Below, one piece after another: positions 8,969 through 17,827 of a DNA stretch of 64,000 nt. This DNA is from Azospirillum tabaci. Its GTDB lineage: Bacteria; Pseudomonadota; Alphaproteobacteria; Azospirillales; Azospirillaceae. The translations under genes were made by a program, and so were the position numbers. Numbering within the stretch: the first letter of the stretch is position 1; each line of letters opens with the position of its first letter. The notes beneath the pieces are model-generated. The model saw only the letters and a program-made list of their open reading frames with translations. It was not told the origin of the DNA and made no database searches. The stretch spans positions 1 to 64,000 of the forward strand of contig NZ_JACCJY010000017.1 in NCBI RefSeq assembly GCF_014596085.1. The letters run 5' to 3'.

Positions 8969-10548
8969 GGCAGAGCCTCCCCGGACATCAGCGTCTCGCC
9001 GGAGCGCATGATCGCCCGCATGATTTTTTCCTGGCTGGCCTCGGCCGCCGGCATCTCGGCGACCATTTCGCCCGCGTTCATCACGAAGATGCGGTCGGCG
9101 ACGCCCAACAGCTCCGGCATTTCCGAGGAGATCAGGACGACGCCCCGCCCCTCGGCGACCAGCTGGTTGATGATGGTGTAGATCTCGTACTTGGCGCCGA
9201 CGTCGATGCCGCGGGTCGGCTCGTCGAGGATCAGCACCTGCGGGTCGGCGAACAGCCATTTGCTGAGCACGACCTTCTGCTGGTTGCCGCCCGACAGGTT
9301 GACCGTCTCCTGGAACACGTCGGCGCAGCGGATGCGCAGCCGGCGCCGGAACTCCTCCGCCACCTGGACCTCGCGCTCATGGTCGATGACCCAGCGTTTC
9401 GCCACCCCTTTGAGGTTCGCCAGCGTGACGTTGTGGCGGATGTCGTTGTCGAGCACGAGGCCGAGATGCTTGCGATCCTCCGTGGCGTAGGCGAGGCCGT
9501 TCGCCATGGCCCGGCTGATGGTGGAGACGTCGATTTCCCGCCCGTCGAGGAAGGCCTGCCCGCGGATGTTCCGGCCGTAGGAGCGGCCGAACAGGCTCAT
9601 CGCGAACTCGGTGCGGCCGGCGCCCATCAGCCCGGCGATGCCCACCACCTCGCCGCGGCGGACGGTCAGGTTCACGTCCCGGACGACGCGCCGGCCGGGA
9701 TGGGCCGGGTGGTCGGCGTTCCATCCCTTGACCTCGAACAGCACGTCGCCGGGCACGGTGGTCCGCCTGGGATAGCGGTCCGACAGCGCGCGCCCGACCA
9801 TGCCGCGGATGATGCGGTCCTGGCTGACCACGGCCTCGCGGCAGTCCAGCGTCTCCACCGTCGTGCCGTCGCGCAGAATGGTCACCCGGTCGGCGACCTT
9901 GGCGATTTCGTTCAGCTTGTGCGAGATGAGGATGGAGGCGATGCCGCGCGCCTTGAACTGCAGCAGCAGGTCCAGCAGGGCGTCGCTGTCGCTCTCGTTC
10001 AGGCTGGCGGTCGGCTCGTCCAGGATCAGCAGCTTGACCTCCTTGGACAGCGCCTTGGCGATCTCCACGAGCTGCTGCTTGCCGACGCCGATGTCGGTGA
10101 TCAGGGTTTCCGGCGGGTCGTGCAGCCCGACCAGACGCAGCAGCTCCCGCGCCCGCAGGGTGGCGGCGTCCCAGTCGATCACACCACGCTTCGCCTGCTC
10201 GTTGCCGAGGAAGAGGTTCTCGGTGATCGACAGCAGCGGGACGAGCGCCAGCTCCTGGTGGATGATGATGATGCCCAGCCGCTCGCTGTCGGCGATGCCG
10301 CGGAAGGCCTGCGGCTGGCCGCGGAAGCGGATCTCGCCGTCGAAGCTGCCTTGCGGGTAGACCCCGCTCAGCACCTTCATCAGCGTCGACTTGCCGGCGC
10401 CGTTCTCGCCGATCAGCGCGTGGATCTCGCCCTCGCGGACTGACAGGTTGACGTTGTCCAACGCCTTCACGCCAGGAAACGTCTTGGTGATGCCCTTCAT
10501 CTCCAGGATCGGCATCGCCAGACTGGACCGCTCCAGGATGGAGTCCAT
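8965..10548 (-). CDS. gguA: Multiple-monosaccharide ABC transporter ATP-binding protein (GguA)
   Basis: Double ATPase of 527 residues with two ABC domains in tandem, as usual for CUT2 sugar importers. The first half has Walker [10 protein letters not shown] and Walker [11 protein letters not shown]. The second half keeps [15 protein letters not shown] and [17 protein letters not shown], while its P-loop region is degenerate (GLMGAGRTE), normal for this family. The start is the ATG with GGAGG five bases upstream; an in-frame GTG two codons earlier overlaps that site. It is separated from chvE by a repeat element but lies on the same strand. Confidence 0.92.
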   Translation of the reverse strand: MDSILERSSLAMPILEMKGITKTFPGVKALDNVNLSVREGEIHALIGENGAGKSTLMKVLSGVYPQGSFDGEIRFRGQPQAFRGIADSERLGIIIIHQELALVPLLSITENLFLGNEQAKRGVIDWDAATLRARELLRLVGLHDPPETLITDIGVGKQQLVEIAKALSKEVKLLILDEPTASLNESDSDALLDLLLQFKARGIASILISHKLNEIAKVADRVTILRDGTTVETLDCREAVVSQDRIIRGMVGRALSDRYPRRTTVPGDVLFEVKGWNADHPAHPGRRVVRDVNLTVRRGEVVGIAGLMGAGRTEFAMSLFGRSYGRNIRGQAFLDGREIDVSTISRAMANGLAYATEDRKHLGLVLDNDIRHNVTLANLKGVAKRWVIDHEREVQVAEEFRRRLRIRCADVFQETVNLSGGNQQKVVLSKWLFADPQVLILDEPTRGIDVGAKYEIYTIINQLVAEGRGVVLISSEMPELLGVADRIFVMNAGEMVAEMPAAEASQEKIMRAIMRSGETLMSGEALP

Positions 10549-10618
10549 GAACACCTCCGAGGAACCTACGATCGCCCGAGCACACCTCAGGCCGGTGGCG
10601 GGGCGCTCGCATTTTCAA

Positions 10619-10738
10619 TCCCCTCTCCCCCCTGGGGAGAGGGTTAGGGTGAGGGGGTTGCGCTTTTGCCGGACGCACCGTCACGCGCATCCCCCTCACC
10701 GGCCCTTCGGGCCACCCTCTCCCCAGCGGGGAGAGGGC
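10619..10738. repeat. Interspersed palindromic repeat, copy 1
   Basis: Composite inverted repeat. The left part is a hairpin CCCTCTCCCC/GGGGAGAGGG followed by TTAGGGTGAGGGGG. After a spacer of about 25 bases the mirror half CCCCCTCACC is followed by GGCCCTTCGGGCC and a second CCCTCTCCCC/GGGGAGAGGG hairpin. It lies between chvE and gguA and may act as an mRNA hairpin that lowers expression of the downstream ABC genes relative to the binding protein. Three more copies occur in the window. Confidence 0.85.
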
Positions 10739-10774
10739 TATGAAAGCCGAATGCGTCCGCCCCGCGCCGCCGCG

Positions 10775-11851
10775 TCACTTGAACTGCGCTTCGGTGTAGT
10801 AGCCGCTGCCGACCAGCGTGCTCTTCCAGTTGGACGCGTCCACGCTGACCGGCTTCAGCAGGTAGGCCGGGACGACCTTCTTGCCGTTGTCGTAGGTCTT
10901 GGTGTCGTTGACCGGGGGCGTGCCGCCGCCCAGCACCGCGTCGACCATCTCCACCGTGATTCGGGCCAGTTCGCGGGTGTCCTTGAAGACGGTGGCGCGC
11001 TGCTCGCCCGCCAGGATCGACTTGATCGAGGGCACTTCGGCGTCCTGCCCGGTCACCACCGGCATCGGCTGCGACGGCGAGCCGTAGCCGACCCCCTTCA
11101 GCGAGGAGATGATGCCGATGCTGATCCCGTCGTAGGGCGACAATACGGCGTCGACGCGGCGGTTGCCGTAGAAGGCGCTCAGCAGGTTGTCCATGCGGGC
11201 CTGGGCGGTGGCGCCGTCCCAGCGCAGGGTGGACACCTTGTCCATGCCCACCTGACCGCTGCCCACCTTCAGCTTGCCGCTGTCGATGTAAGGCTGCAGC
11301 ACCGACATGGCACCGTTGTAGAAGAAATAGGCGTTGTTGTCGTCGGGGGAGCCGCCGAACAGCTCGATGTTGAAGGGGCCCTTGCCGTCCTTCAGGCCCA
11401 GCGCGTCGACGATGTAGCTGCCCTGGAGCACGCCGACCTGGAAATTGTCGAAGGTCGCGTAATAGTCGACATTCTCCGACCCACGGATCAGCCGGTCGTA
11501 GGCGATGACCTTGACCCCGCGGTCCTTGGCCTGCTGAAGCACGTCGGTCAGCGTCGTGCCGTCGATGGCGGCGATCACCAGAACCTTGCTGTTCTTGGCG
11601 ACCATCGTCTCGATCTGGGCGAGCTGGTTGGGGATGTCGTCCTCGGCGTATTGCAGGTCGGTCTTGTAGCCCTTGGCCTGGAACTGCTTGACCATGTTGT
11701 TTCCGTCGTCGATCCAGCGGGCCGAGGACTTGGTGGGCATCGCGATGCCGACGGTGGGCTTGTCCTGCGCCAGCGTCGGCGCGGCGGCGACGGTGAGGGC
11801 CAGCACGCCGACGGCCATCCCGGCCAGTGTGGTCGTGAATGAAGAAGACAT
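10775..11851 (-). CDS. chvE: Periplasmic sugar-binding protein ChvE/SbpA
   Basis: Periplasmic receptor of 358 residues for L-arabinose, D-galactose, D-fucose and similar monosaccharides; the Azospirillum homologue SbpA also serves sugar chemotaxis. A signal peptide covers about residues 1-29 (cut near LAQ). The mature start ([20 protein letters not shown]), the central [14 protein letters not shown] and the hinge-lobe [11 protein letters not shown] are characteristic of ChvE rather than of ribose-binding proteins. A GGGGGAGG lies about ten bases upstream of the ATG. It is flanked by gbpR upstream and gguAB downstream, and a 21-bp box shared with two other promoters lies about 110 bp upstream. 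Confidence 0.93.
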   Translation of the reverse strand: MSSSFTTTLAGMAVGVLALTVAAAPTLAQDKPTVGIAMPTKSSARWIDDGNNMVKQFQAKGYKTDLQYAEDDIPNQLAQIETMVAKNSKVLVIAAIDGTTLTDVLQQAKDRGVKVIAYDRLIRGSENVDYYATFDNFQVGVLQGSYIVDALGLKDGKGPFNIELFGGSPDDNNAYFFYNGAMSVLQPYIDSGKLKVGSGQVGMDKVSTLRWDGATAQARMDNLLSAFYGNRRVDAVLSPYDGISIGIISSLKGVGYGSPSQPMPVVTGQDAEVPSIKSILAGEQRATVFKDTRELARITVEMVDAVLGGGTPPVNDTKTYDNGKKVVPAYLLKPVSVDASNWKSTLVGSGYYTEAQFK

Positions 11852-11959
11852 GGGCCGATTTCCTCCCCCTTCTGCGGCACCGGGTTGGCCACACCCGCGG
11901 CTCTTGAACGGGTGTCGGGTGGCGCAATGTTTGTAAGGCTAGCAATCGGCCGAAAAACC

Positions 11960-11980
11960 ATAACTGTCAAATACGATTAT
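11960..11980 (-). promoter_or_regulatory. Arabinose-regulon box 1, upstream of chvE
   Basis: Read on the minus strand, this 21-bp site fits ATAWTCG-N7-CRRWTAT with spacer TATTTGA. It differs from the two other copies at only a few positions and overlaps the last codons and stop of gbpR, upstream of chvE. It contains a TTGACA-like -35 hexamer, so a regulator here would touch RNA polymerase. The binding protein is inferred to be GbpR. Confidence 0.6.
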
Positions 11981-12995
11981 TGGCGGAATCCATACACATT
12001 TCGATATCACTTGAAGGGCTGGGCTGCGGCGTTTCCAGCGCGCGGCGCATCTTGGCGTCGGACGCCGCCCGCAAGGCGGCCAGGGCGGTGCGGGCACCCG
12101 GCGACAGCGGGCGGTCCTTCAGCCAGAAAATGCCGTAGGGCTCGACGCTGAAGCGCTTGTGGAAGGGCACGATGGTGCAGCAGCCGGTGGGGGAGAACAC
12201 CTGGGCGAGGGCGCGGGCGAAGACGGTGACCGAGTCGTTCTCGGCCACCATCGCCAGGGAGATGACCGGGGAGGCGCTTTCGATCACCTTGCGCGGCGGC
12301 GGAACCCCCTCGGCGCGGAAGAGCGCTTCGACCCGGCTGCGCAACAGGCTTCCCAAGGGCTGGAGAATCCAGGTGGCGTCCACCAGATCGGCGGCGGTCA
12401 GCGGGCGGCCGAGCCGCAGCAGCGGGTGGCCGTCGCGGCAGACGAAGCACAGCTCCTCGCTGCTGATCTCCTGATAGTCGAAGCACGCGGCGTCGACGTG
12501 GTCGGGCAGACGGCCGATCGCGAAATCCATCACGCCCTGCCGGACCCGCTCGGCCAGCACGTCGCTGGTCTCCACCGCCACGGCGATCTTCAGGTCGGGA
12601 TGGTCGCGGGTCAGCGTGGTGATCACCGGCACCACCAGTTCCACCGCCGGGGCCATCACCGTGCCGATCGAGACGCTGCCGCTGTGGCCGGCCAGCAGAT
12701 CGTTCAGCTCCTCCCCCGCCTCCTGCAGGCCGCTGAGGATCGCCCGCGCGTGGCGGATCATCAAGCCGCCGTACCAGTTCGGCTCGACGCCGCGGCCATG
12801 GCGCTCGAACAGGGTGACGCCCAGCGACTCCTCCAGGTCGCCCAGCAGCTTCGAGGCGGCCGGCTGCGACATGGTGAGGCTGGCGGCGGCGCGGTGCAGG
12901 TTGCGGTGCTCGTCCAGCGCCACGAACAGCTGGAGATGGCGCAGCTTCAGCCGGGCCTTGAGGAACCAGTTGGCCGGGAAACGGTGCGGGGTCAC
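11967..12995 (-). CDS. gbpR: LysR-family regulator GbpR
   Basis: LysR-type transcription factor of 342 residues. GbpR activates the chvE/sbpA sugar uptake gene in response to arabinose, galactose or fucose. The N-terminal HTH is clear (LRHLQLFVALDEHRNLHRAA, then SLTMSQPAASKLLGDLEESL), followed by the FERHGRGVEPN wing and a LysR substrate domain to about residue 310. The start is a GTG with GGAGG eight bases upstream; reading further upstream would run through the shared promoter region. The gene lies directly upstream of chvE and is divergent from the lactonase operon. It probably controls both through the boxes listed here, and its own promoter through the 13029 palindrome. Confidence 0.9.
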   Translation of the reverse strand: MTPHRFPANWFLKARLKLRHLQLFVALDEHRNLHRAAASLTMSQPAASKLLGDLEESLGVTLFERHGRGVEPNWYGGLMIRHARAILSGLQEAGEELNDLLAGHSGSVSIGTVMAPAVELVVPVITTLTRDHPDLKIAVAVETSDVLAERVRQGVMDFAIGRLPDHVDAACFDYQEISSEELCFVCRDGHPLLRLGRPLTAADLVDATWILQPLGSLLRSRVEALFRAEGVPPPRKVIESASPVISLAMVAENDSVTVFARALAQVFSPTGCCTIVPFHKRFSVEPYGIFWLKDRPLSPGARTALAALRAASDAKMRRALETPQPSPSSDIEMCMDSANNRI

Positions 12996-13028
12996 GGGCA
13001 GGGCCTCCGGTCTGGCGACGCCGCCGGC

Positions 13029-13044
13029 ATACGAAATCTCGTAT
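13029..13044. promoter_or_regulatory. Perfect inverted repeat in the gbpR-lactonase divergent promoter
   Basis: ATACGA-AATC-TCGTAT has perfect 6-bp arms. The half-site TCGTAT is also the core of all three 21-bp regulon boxes. It lies about 35 bases upstream of the gbpR start codon, a position suited to autoregulation. Confidence 0.5.
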
Positions 13045-13055
13045 CGCCGGCGCCG

Positions 13056-13076
13056 ATATTCGTATTGGACGATTAT
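13056..13076 (+). promoter_or_regulatory. Arabinose-regulon box 2, upstream of the lactonase gene
   Basis: Second copy of the 21-bp site, here nearly symmetrical: ATATTCG-TATTGGA-CGATTAT. It lies about 70 bases upstream of the lactonase start and 60 bases upstream of the divergent gbpR start. The near-dyad form fits a LysR-type primary binding site. Confidence 0.6.
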
Positions 13077-13146
13077 CAGAACGCTCTCTATTGTTCGCAT
13101 GGTCAACAAAATTCGGAACGGGATCGCGAGGGGGAGGCGACACGGC

Positions 13147-14043
13147 ATGCCGCAGGAGGTTCGTTGCGTCTGGCCCGCCCGGGCGCTCCTGGGCGAAGGC
13201 CCGCTGTGGTCGCCGGGGCAGGGCGCCGTCTTCTTCGTCGACATCCACGGCGCGCGAATCCTGCGCCACGGACTCGACGACGGGTCCCGAACGGACTGGG
13301 CGCTGGAGGACGCGGCCTGCTGGCTGGTGGAATGCGCCGATGGCGACGGCTTCATCGCCGGGCTGCGCTCGCGCCGGGTGGTCCGCCTGCGGTTGGAGCC
13401 GGGCCGCGCGGTGATCGCCGGGGAACTGGCGCGGATCGACCCCGGCCGGCCGGGCAACCGGCTGAACGACGCCAAGGCCGACGCGCAGGGGCGCCTGTGG
13501 ATCGGCAGCATGGACGATGGCGAGGAAACACCGTCCGGTGCCTTCCACCGGCTGGACCCCGACGGTTCGATCGCGCGTGTGGACGAGGGTTACACCGTCG
13601 CCAACGGCCCGGCCCTGTCCCCGGACGGGCGGACGCTCTACCACACCGACAGCGCGGCGCGGACGATCCACGCCTTCGATGTGGACGAAGTGGGCCGGCT
13701 GTCCGGCAAACGCGCCCACATCCGCTTCACCAAAGACGACGGCTATCCCGACGGCATGACCTGCGACGCCGAAGGCGGCCTGTGGGTCGCCCATTGGGAC
13801 GGCGGGCGGGTCAGCCGCTTCCGGCCCGACGGCGCGCTGGACCGGACGATCGCGCTGCCGGTGTCGCGCGTCACCTCCTGCGTCTTCGCCGGTCCCGCCC
13901 TCGACCGGCTGTTCGTGACCACCGCCGCGCATGGCATCGGCCGCGACGGCCGCCCCGACGAACCGCTGGCCGGCGCGCTGTTCGAGTGCGATCCCGGCGT
14001 TCGCGGCCTGCCGCCCGGCCGCTTCGGCCGACCGCCGGGCTGA
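13147..14043 (+). CDS. araB: L-arabinolactonase / sugar lactonase (SMP-30/gluconolactonase family)
   Basis: Six-bladed propeller lactonase of 298 residues that opens the sugar lactone made by the 1-dehydrogenase to the aldonic acid. Metal-ligand positions fit the family: Glu in LLGEGPLW near residue 17, Asn in GNRLNDAKADAQGRLWIGSM, and Asp in KDDGYPDGMTCDAEGGLWVA. It is first in a plus-strand operon with the two following catabolic genes and begins about 70 bp after a regulon box. D-galactonolactone is a plausible second substrate. It carries a Gly/Pro/Arg-rich tail after the last blade. Confidence 0.88.
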   Translation: MPQEVRCVWPARALLGEGPLWSPGQGAVFFVDIHGARILRHGLDDGSRTDWALEDAACWLVECADGDGFIAGLRSRRVVRLRLEPGRAVIAGELARIDPGRPGNRLNDAKADAQGRLWIGSMDDGEETPSGAFHRLDPDGSIARVDEGYTVANGPALSPDGRTLYHTDSAARTIHAFDVDEVGRLSGKRAHIRFTKDDGYPDGMTCDAEGGLWVAHWDGGRVSRFRPDGALDRTIALPVSRVTSCVFAGPALDRLFVTTAAHGIGRDGRPDEPLAGALFECDPGVRGLPPGRFGRPPG

Positions 14044-14086
14044 CCGGCTCCTCCGCAGACCGACCCGCCAGAAGGACTTTACGGCC

Positions 14087-15013
14087 ATGGCATCCAGCGC
14101 CCGTCCCTACCGGGGAGTGTTCCCCGTCGTCCCCACCATCTTCACCGAGACGGGGGACCTCGACCTCGCCGGGCAGACGCGCTGCGTCGACTTCATGATC
14201 GACGCCGGCTCCGACGGCCTGTGCATCCTCGCCAATTTCTCCGAGCAGTTCGTGCTGACCGACGCCGAGCGCGAGCTGCTGATGGAGACCATCCTCGGCC
14301 ACGTCGCCGGCCGGGTGCCGGTGATCGTCACCACCACCCATTTCAGCACCGCCGCCTGCGCCGCACGCAGCCGCCGCGCCCAAGAGCTGGGGGCCGCCAT
14401 GGTGATGGTCATGCCGCCCTACCACGGCGCCACCATCCGCGTGCCCGAGGCGGGCATCGTCGCCTTCTTCCAGCGGGTGTCCGACGCCATCGACATCCCG
14501 ATCATGATCCAGGACGCCCCGGTCAGCGGCACCCCGCTGTCCGCGGAGCTGCTGGCCCGCATGGCGCAGGAGATCGCCAACGTCGCCTACTTCAAGGTCG
14601 AGGTGCCGCAGGCCGCCGCCAAGCTGCGCCGGCTGATCGAGCTGGGCGGCGACGCCATCGAAGGGCCGTGGGACGGCGAGGAGGCCATCACCCTGCTGGC
14701 CGATCTCGACGCCGGGGCCACCGGCGCCATGACGGGCGGCGGCTATCCCGACGGCATCCGCCAGATCATCGACCCCTTCCTGGCCGGCGACCGCGAGGCG
14801 GCGGTGGCCGCCTACGGGCGCTGGCTGCCGCTGATCAACCACGAGAACCGCCAGTGCGGGCTCGCCACCGCCAAGATCCTGATGAAGGAGGGCGGCATCA
14901 TCGCCTGCGACGCCGTGCGCCACCCGCTGGCGGACCCGCACCCGGCCAGCCGCGCCGGCCTGCTCGACGCCGCCCGCCGCCTCGACCCGCTGGTCCTGCG
15001 CTGGGCGCGCTGA
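14087..15013 (+). CDS. araD: L-2-keto-3-deoxyarabonate dehydratase (DHDPS/NAL family)
   Basis: Class I aldolase-fold enzyme of 308 residues that removes water from L-2-keto-3-deoxyarabonate to give alpha-ketoglutaric semialdehyde. The Schiff-base Lys is K170 in VAYFKVE, and [44 protein letters not shown] and [15 protein letters not shown] match the Azospirillum enzyme rather than dihydrodipicolinate synthase. It follows the lactonase by 43 bp. It converts the product of the dehydratase encoded on the other strand and feeds the next gene. The name araD follows Azospirillum usage and does not mean ribulose-phosphate epimerase. Confidence 0.9.
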   Translation: MASSARPYRGVFPVVPTIFTETGDLDLAGQTRCVDFMIDAGSDGLCILANFSEQFVLTDAERELLMETILGHVAGRVPVIVTTTHFSTAACAARSRRAQELGAAMVMVMPPYHGATIRVPEAGIVAFFQRVSDAIDIPIMIQDAPVSGTPLSAELLARMAQEIANVAYFKVEVPQAAAKLRRLIELGGDAIEGPWDGEEAITLLADLDAGATGAMTGGGYPDGIRQIIDPFLAGDREAAVAAYGRWLPLINHENRQCGLATAKILMKEGGIIACDAVRHPLADPHPASRAGLLDAARRLDPLVLRWAR

Positions 15014-15047
15014 GGACGGCGCCACCCCTCGCCAAACCGGGAGACCC

Positions 15048-16631
15048 ATGATGACCATCACCGGCGAGATGCTGATCGGCGCCGAGAGCCACCGCGGTTC
15101 CGACGGCGCCTTCCGCGCCGTCGATCCCGCCACCGGCGCGGAGCTGGAGCCGGTCTTCGGCGGCGGCGGGGCGGCGGAGGTCGAGCGCGCCTGCGCGCTG
15201 GCCTGGGCCGCCTTCGACGCCTTCCGCGAGACCGGGCTGGAGGCGCGGGCCGCCTTCCTGGAGACCATCGCCGCGAACATCCTCGACCTCGGCGACGATC
15301 TGATCCTCCGCGCCATGGCCGAGAGCGGCCTGCCGCGCCCGCGGCTGGAGGGGGAGCGGGGCCGCACCGTCGGCCAGCTCCGCCTGTTCGCCCAGACGGT
15401 GCGCGAGGGCGGCTGGCTGGAGGCCCGCATCGACCCGGCCCAGCCGGAGCGCAAGCCGCTGCCGCGCCCCGACGTCCGGCAGCGCCACATCCCGCTCGGC
15501 CCGGTCGCGGTGTTCGGCGCGTCGAATTTTCCGCTGGCCTTCTCGGTGGCCGGGGGCGACACCGCGTCGGCTCTTGCCGCCGGCTGTCCGGTGGTGGTCA
15601 AGGGCCACTCCGCCCATCCCGGCACGTCGGCGCTGGTCGGCCGGGCCATTCAGGCGGCGGTGGCCTTCTGCGGATTGCCCGAGGGCGTCTTCTCGCTGCT
15701 GTTCGGCGTCGGCAACCCCATCGGAACGGCGCTGGTTTCCGACCCGCGCATCAAGGCGGTGGGCTTCACCGGCTCGCGCGGCGGTGGCTTGGCTTTGATG
15801 GAAGCGGCGGCCCGCCGGGCAGAGCCGATCCCGGTCTATGCGGAGATGAGCAGCATCAACCCGGTCTTCCTGATGCCGGCGGCGCTCGCCGCGCGGGCGG
15901 AGGCGCTGGGCAAGGGCTTCGTGGCCTCGCTGACCATGGGCGCCGGCCAGTTCTGCACCAACCCCGGCATCCTGCTGGGCGTCGACGGGCCGGACCTCGA
16001 CCGCTTCACCGCCGCCGCGGTGGACGCGCTGGGCGGCAGCGCCGCCTCGACCATGCTGACCCCGGCCATCCACGCCGCCTATGATTCGGGGGTGGCACGG
16101 CTGTCCGGCAGCGCCGCCGTGGCAACGCTCGCCCGCGGGATGGCCTGCAGCGGCCCGAACCAGGCGCAAGCCGCTTTGTTCGGCACGACGGCCGATGCCT
16201 TTCTCGCCGCTCCGGGTCTGCAGGACGAGGTGTTCGGGGCGGCGTCCCTGCTGATCCGCTGCCCGGACACGGCGGCGATGCGGACCGTTGCCGAGCGGCT
16301 GGAAGGCCAGCTCACCGCGACCGTGCAGCTGGAGCCGGCGGACGGCGACGCGGTGGCCGCGCTGCTGCCGACCCTGGAGCGCAAGGCGGGCCGCATCCTG
16401 GCCAACGGCTGGCCGACCGGCGTCGAGGTCTGCCATGCCATGGTGCATGGCGGTCCCTTCCCGGCCACCTCGGACAGCCGGACCACCTCGGTCGGCACCT
16501 TGGCGATCCGGCGCTTTCTGCGCCCGGTCTGCTACCAGGACATTCCCGCCGCCCTGCTGCCGGAGGCGCTGCGCGACGGCAACCCGCTCGGCCTGTGGCG
16601 GCGGATTGACGGCGTGCCGGGACAAGAGTGA
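15048..16631 (+). CDS. Alpha-ketoglutaric semialdehyde dehydrogenase (type II/III ALDH)
   Basis: Aldehyde dehydrogenase of 527 residues that oxidises 2,5-dioxopentanoate to 2-oxoglutarate, the final step of the pathway. Active-site residues are N160 ([10 protein letters not shown]), K185, E266 ([11 protein letters not shown]) and C303 ([10 protein letters not shown]). Length and the AEMSSINP form place it with the roughly 525-residue KGSADH types known from hydroxyproline and glucarate catabolism, not with the shorter type I enzyme (about 480 residues) first described for Azospirillum L-arabinose. It closes the araB-araD operon. Two adjacent ATGs leave a one-codon uncertainty in the start. 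Confidence 0.87.
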   Translation: MMTITGEMLIGAESHRGSDGAFRAVDPATGAELEPVFGGGGAAEVERACALAWAAFDAFRETGLEARAAFLETIAANILDLGDDLILRAMAESGLPRPRLEGERGRTVGQLRLFAQTVREGGWLEARIDPAQPERKPLPRPDVRQRHIPLGPVAVFGASNFPLAFSVAGGDTASALAAGCPVVVKGHSAHPGTSALVGRAIQAAVAFCGLPEGVFSLLFGVGNPIGTALVSDPRIKAVGFTGSRGGGLALMEAAARRAEPIPVYAEMSSINPVFLMPAALAARAEALGKGFVASLTMGAGQFCTNPGILLGVDGPDLDRFTAAAVDALGGSAASTMLTPAIHAAYDSGVARLSGSAAVATLARGMACSGPNQAQAALFGTTADAFLAAPGLQDEVFGAASLLIRCPDTAAMRTVAERLEGQLTATVQLEPADGDAVAALLPTLERKAGRILANGWPTGVEVCHAMVHGGPFPATSDSRTTSVGTLAIRRFLRPVCYQDIPAALLPEALRDGNPLGLWRRIDGVPGQE

Positions 16632-16696
16632 GGGAAGGACCGGCAACGCTTTGCCCGCATCGGGCGATCATGCCGGTTTCGGTATCGCTTCGGTCG

Positions 16697-16717
16697 ATAA
16701 TCGTATTGGACAGATAT
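16697..16717 (+). promoter_or_regulatory. Arabinose-regulon box 3, upstream of ytfQ
   Basis: Third copy of the 21-bp site: ATAATCG, spacer TATTGGA, then CAGATAT. The match with box 1 extends a few bases further downstream (GGTTTT in both). It lies about 105 bases upstream of the YtfQ-like binding protein gene, the same distance as box 1 from chvE, so both importers probably answer to one regulator. Confidence 0.6.
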
Positions 16718-16823
16718 GGTTTTCGACGCCTAATGTTGGCTCAACGAACAGATGCGAGCGGGCACAGGCGGGTCGCCGGGGCTGCCCGGATCGATGACAA
16801 GACACCCAGGGGAGTGAAACGGT

Positions 16824-17789
16824 ATGTCCAGGACATGGCTGATCTCCGCCGCTGCCGCCGCGGCCTTGTTGATCGGGCTCGGCGGTGCGCAGGCCGCCGA
16901 CAAGAAGCTGGTGGTCGGCTTCTCGCAGATCGGCTCGGAATCGGGCTGGCGCGCCGCCGAGACCAAGACCGCCAAGACGGAGGCGGAGAAGCGCGGGATC
17001 GACCTGAAGATCTCCGACGCCCAGCAGAAGCAGGAGAACCAGATCAAGGCCGTGCGCTCCTTCGTCGCCCAGGGCGTGGACGCCATCTTCATCGCCCCCG
17101 TGGTGGCGACCGGCTGGGATTCGGTGCTGAAGGAGGCGAAGGAGGCGAAGATCCCGGTCGTCCTGCTCGACCGCCAGATCGAGACCAGGGACCCCGGCCT
17201 CTACATGACCGCCGTCACATCCGACACGGTGCTTGAGGGCCGGGTCGCCGGCGAGTGGCTGGCCAAGCAGACCGGCGGCACCTGCAACGTGGTCGAACTC
17301 CAGGGCACCGTCGGCTCCTCCCCCGCCATCAACCGCAAGAAGGGCTTCGATGAGGTCGTCGCCAAGAATCCCGGCATGAAGATCATCCGCACCCAGTCCG
17401 GCGACTTCACCCGCGCCAAGGGCAAGGAGGTGATGGAGAGCTTCATCAAGGCGGAGAACGGCGGCAAGGGCATCTGCGCGGTCTACGCCCACAACGACGA
17501 CATGGCGGTCGGCGCCATCCAGGCGATCAAGGAGGCCGGCTTGAAGCCGGGCAAGGACATCCTGGTCGTGTCCATCGACGGCGTGCCTGACATCTTCAAG
17601 GCGATGGCCGACGGCGAGGCGAACGCGACCGTGGAACTGACGCCGAACATGGCCGGTCCGGCCTTCGACGCGCTGATCGCCTTCAAGAAGGACGGCAAGG
17701 CGCCGCCGAAATGGATCCAGACGGAATCGGCGCTGTTCACCCCCGACACCGCCAAGGCCGAGTACGAACGCCGCAAGGACGCCTACTGA
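16824..17789 (+). CDS. ytfQ: Sugar ABC transporter periplasmic binding protein (YtfQ-like)
   Basis: Periplasmic binding protein of 321 residues with a signal peptide (about 1-24, cut after AQA). GFSQIGSESGWRAAET at the start of the mature protein, DAQQKQENQIKAVRSFVAQGVD and VYAHNDDMAVGAIQAI are typical of YtfQ, the galactofuranose receptor. It is the first gene of a four-gene importer operon and has its own promoter carrying a regulon box. Galactofuranose is the known ligand of the E. coli protein; here the context next to the arabinose pathway suggests furanose or pyranose forms of L-arabinose or galactose. Confidence 0.9.
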   Translation: MSRTWLISAAAAAALLIGLGGAQAADKKLVVGFSQIGSESGWRAAETKTAKTEAEKRGIDLKISDAQQKQENQIKAVRSFVAQGVDAIFIAPVVATGWDSVLKEAKEAKIPVVLLDRQIETRDPGLYMTAVTSDTVLEGRVAGEWLAKQTGGTCNVVELQGTVGSSPAINRKKGFDEVVAKNPGMKIIRTQSGDFTRAKGKEVMESFIKAENGGKGICAVYAHNDDMAVGAIQAIKEAGLKPGKDILVVSIDGVPDIFKAMADGEANATVELTPNMAGPAFDALIAFKKDGKAPPKWIQTESALFTPDTAKAEYERRKDAY

Positions 17790-17827
17790 CCCGGCCGTCC
17801 CACGGCACCGCCGGCGAGGTCCCCCGC

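Noticed and set aside
10619..10738. Possible CRISPR array because of repeated palindromic units
   Set aside because: Only two mirrored units with one spacer, no regular spacing and no cas genes.
12007..14088. Long minus-strand frame over the gbpR and lactonase region
   Set aside because: It runs out of phase with the LysR gene and antisense to the lactonase; no family sequence is present.
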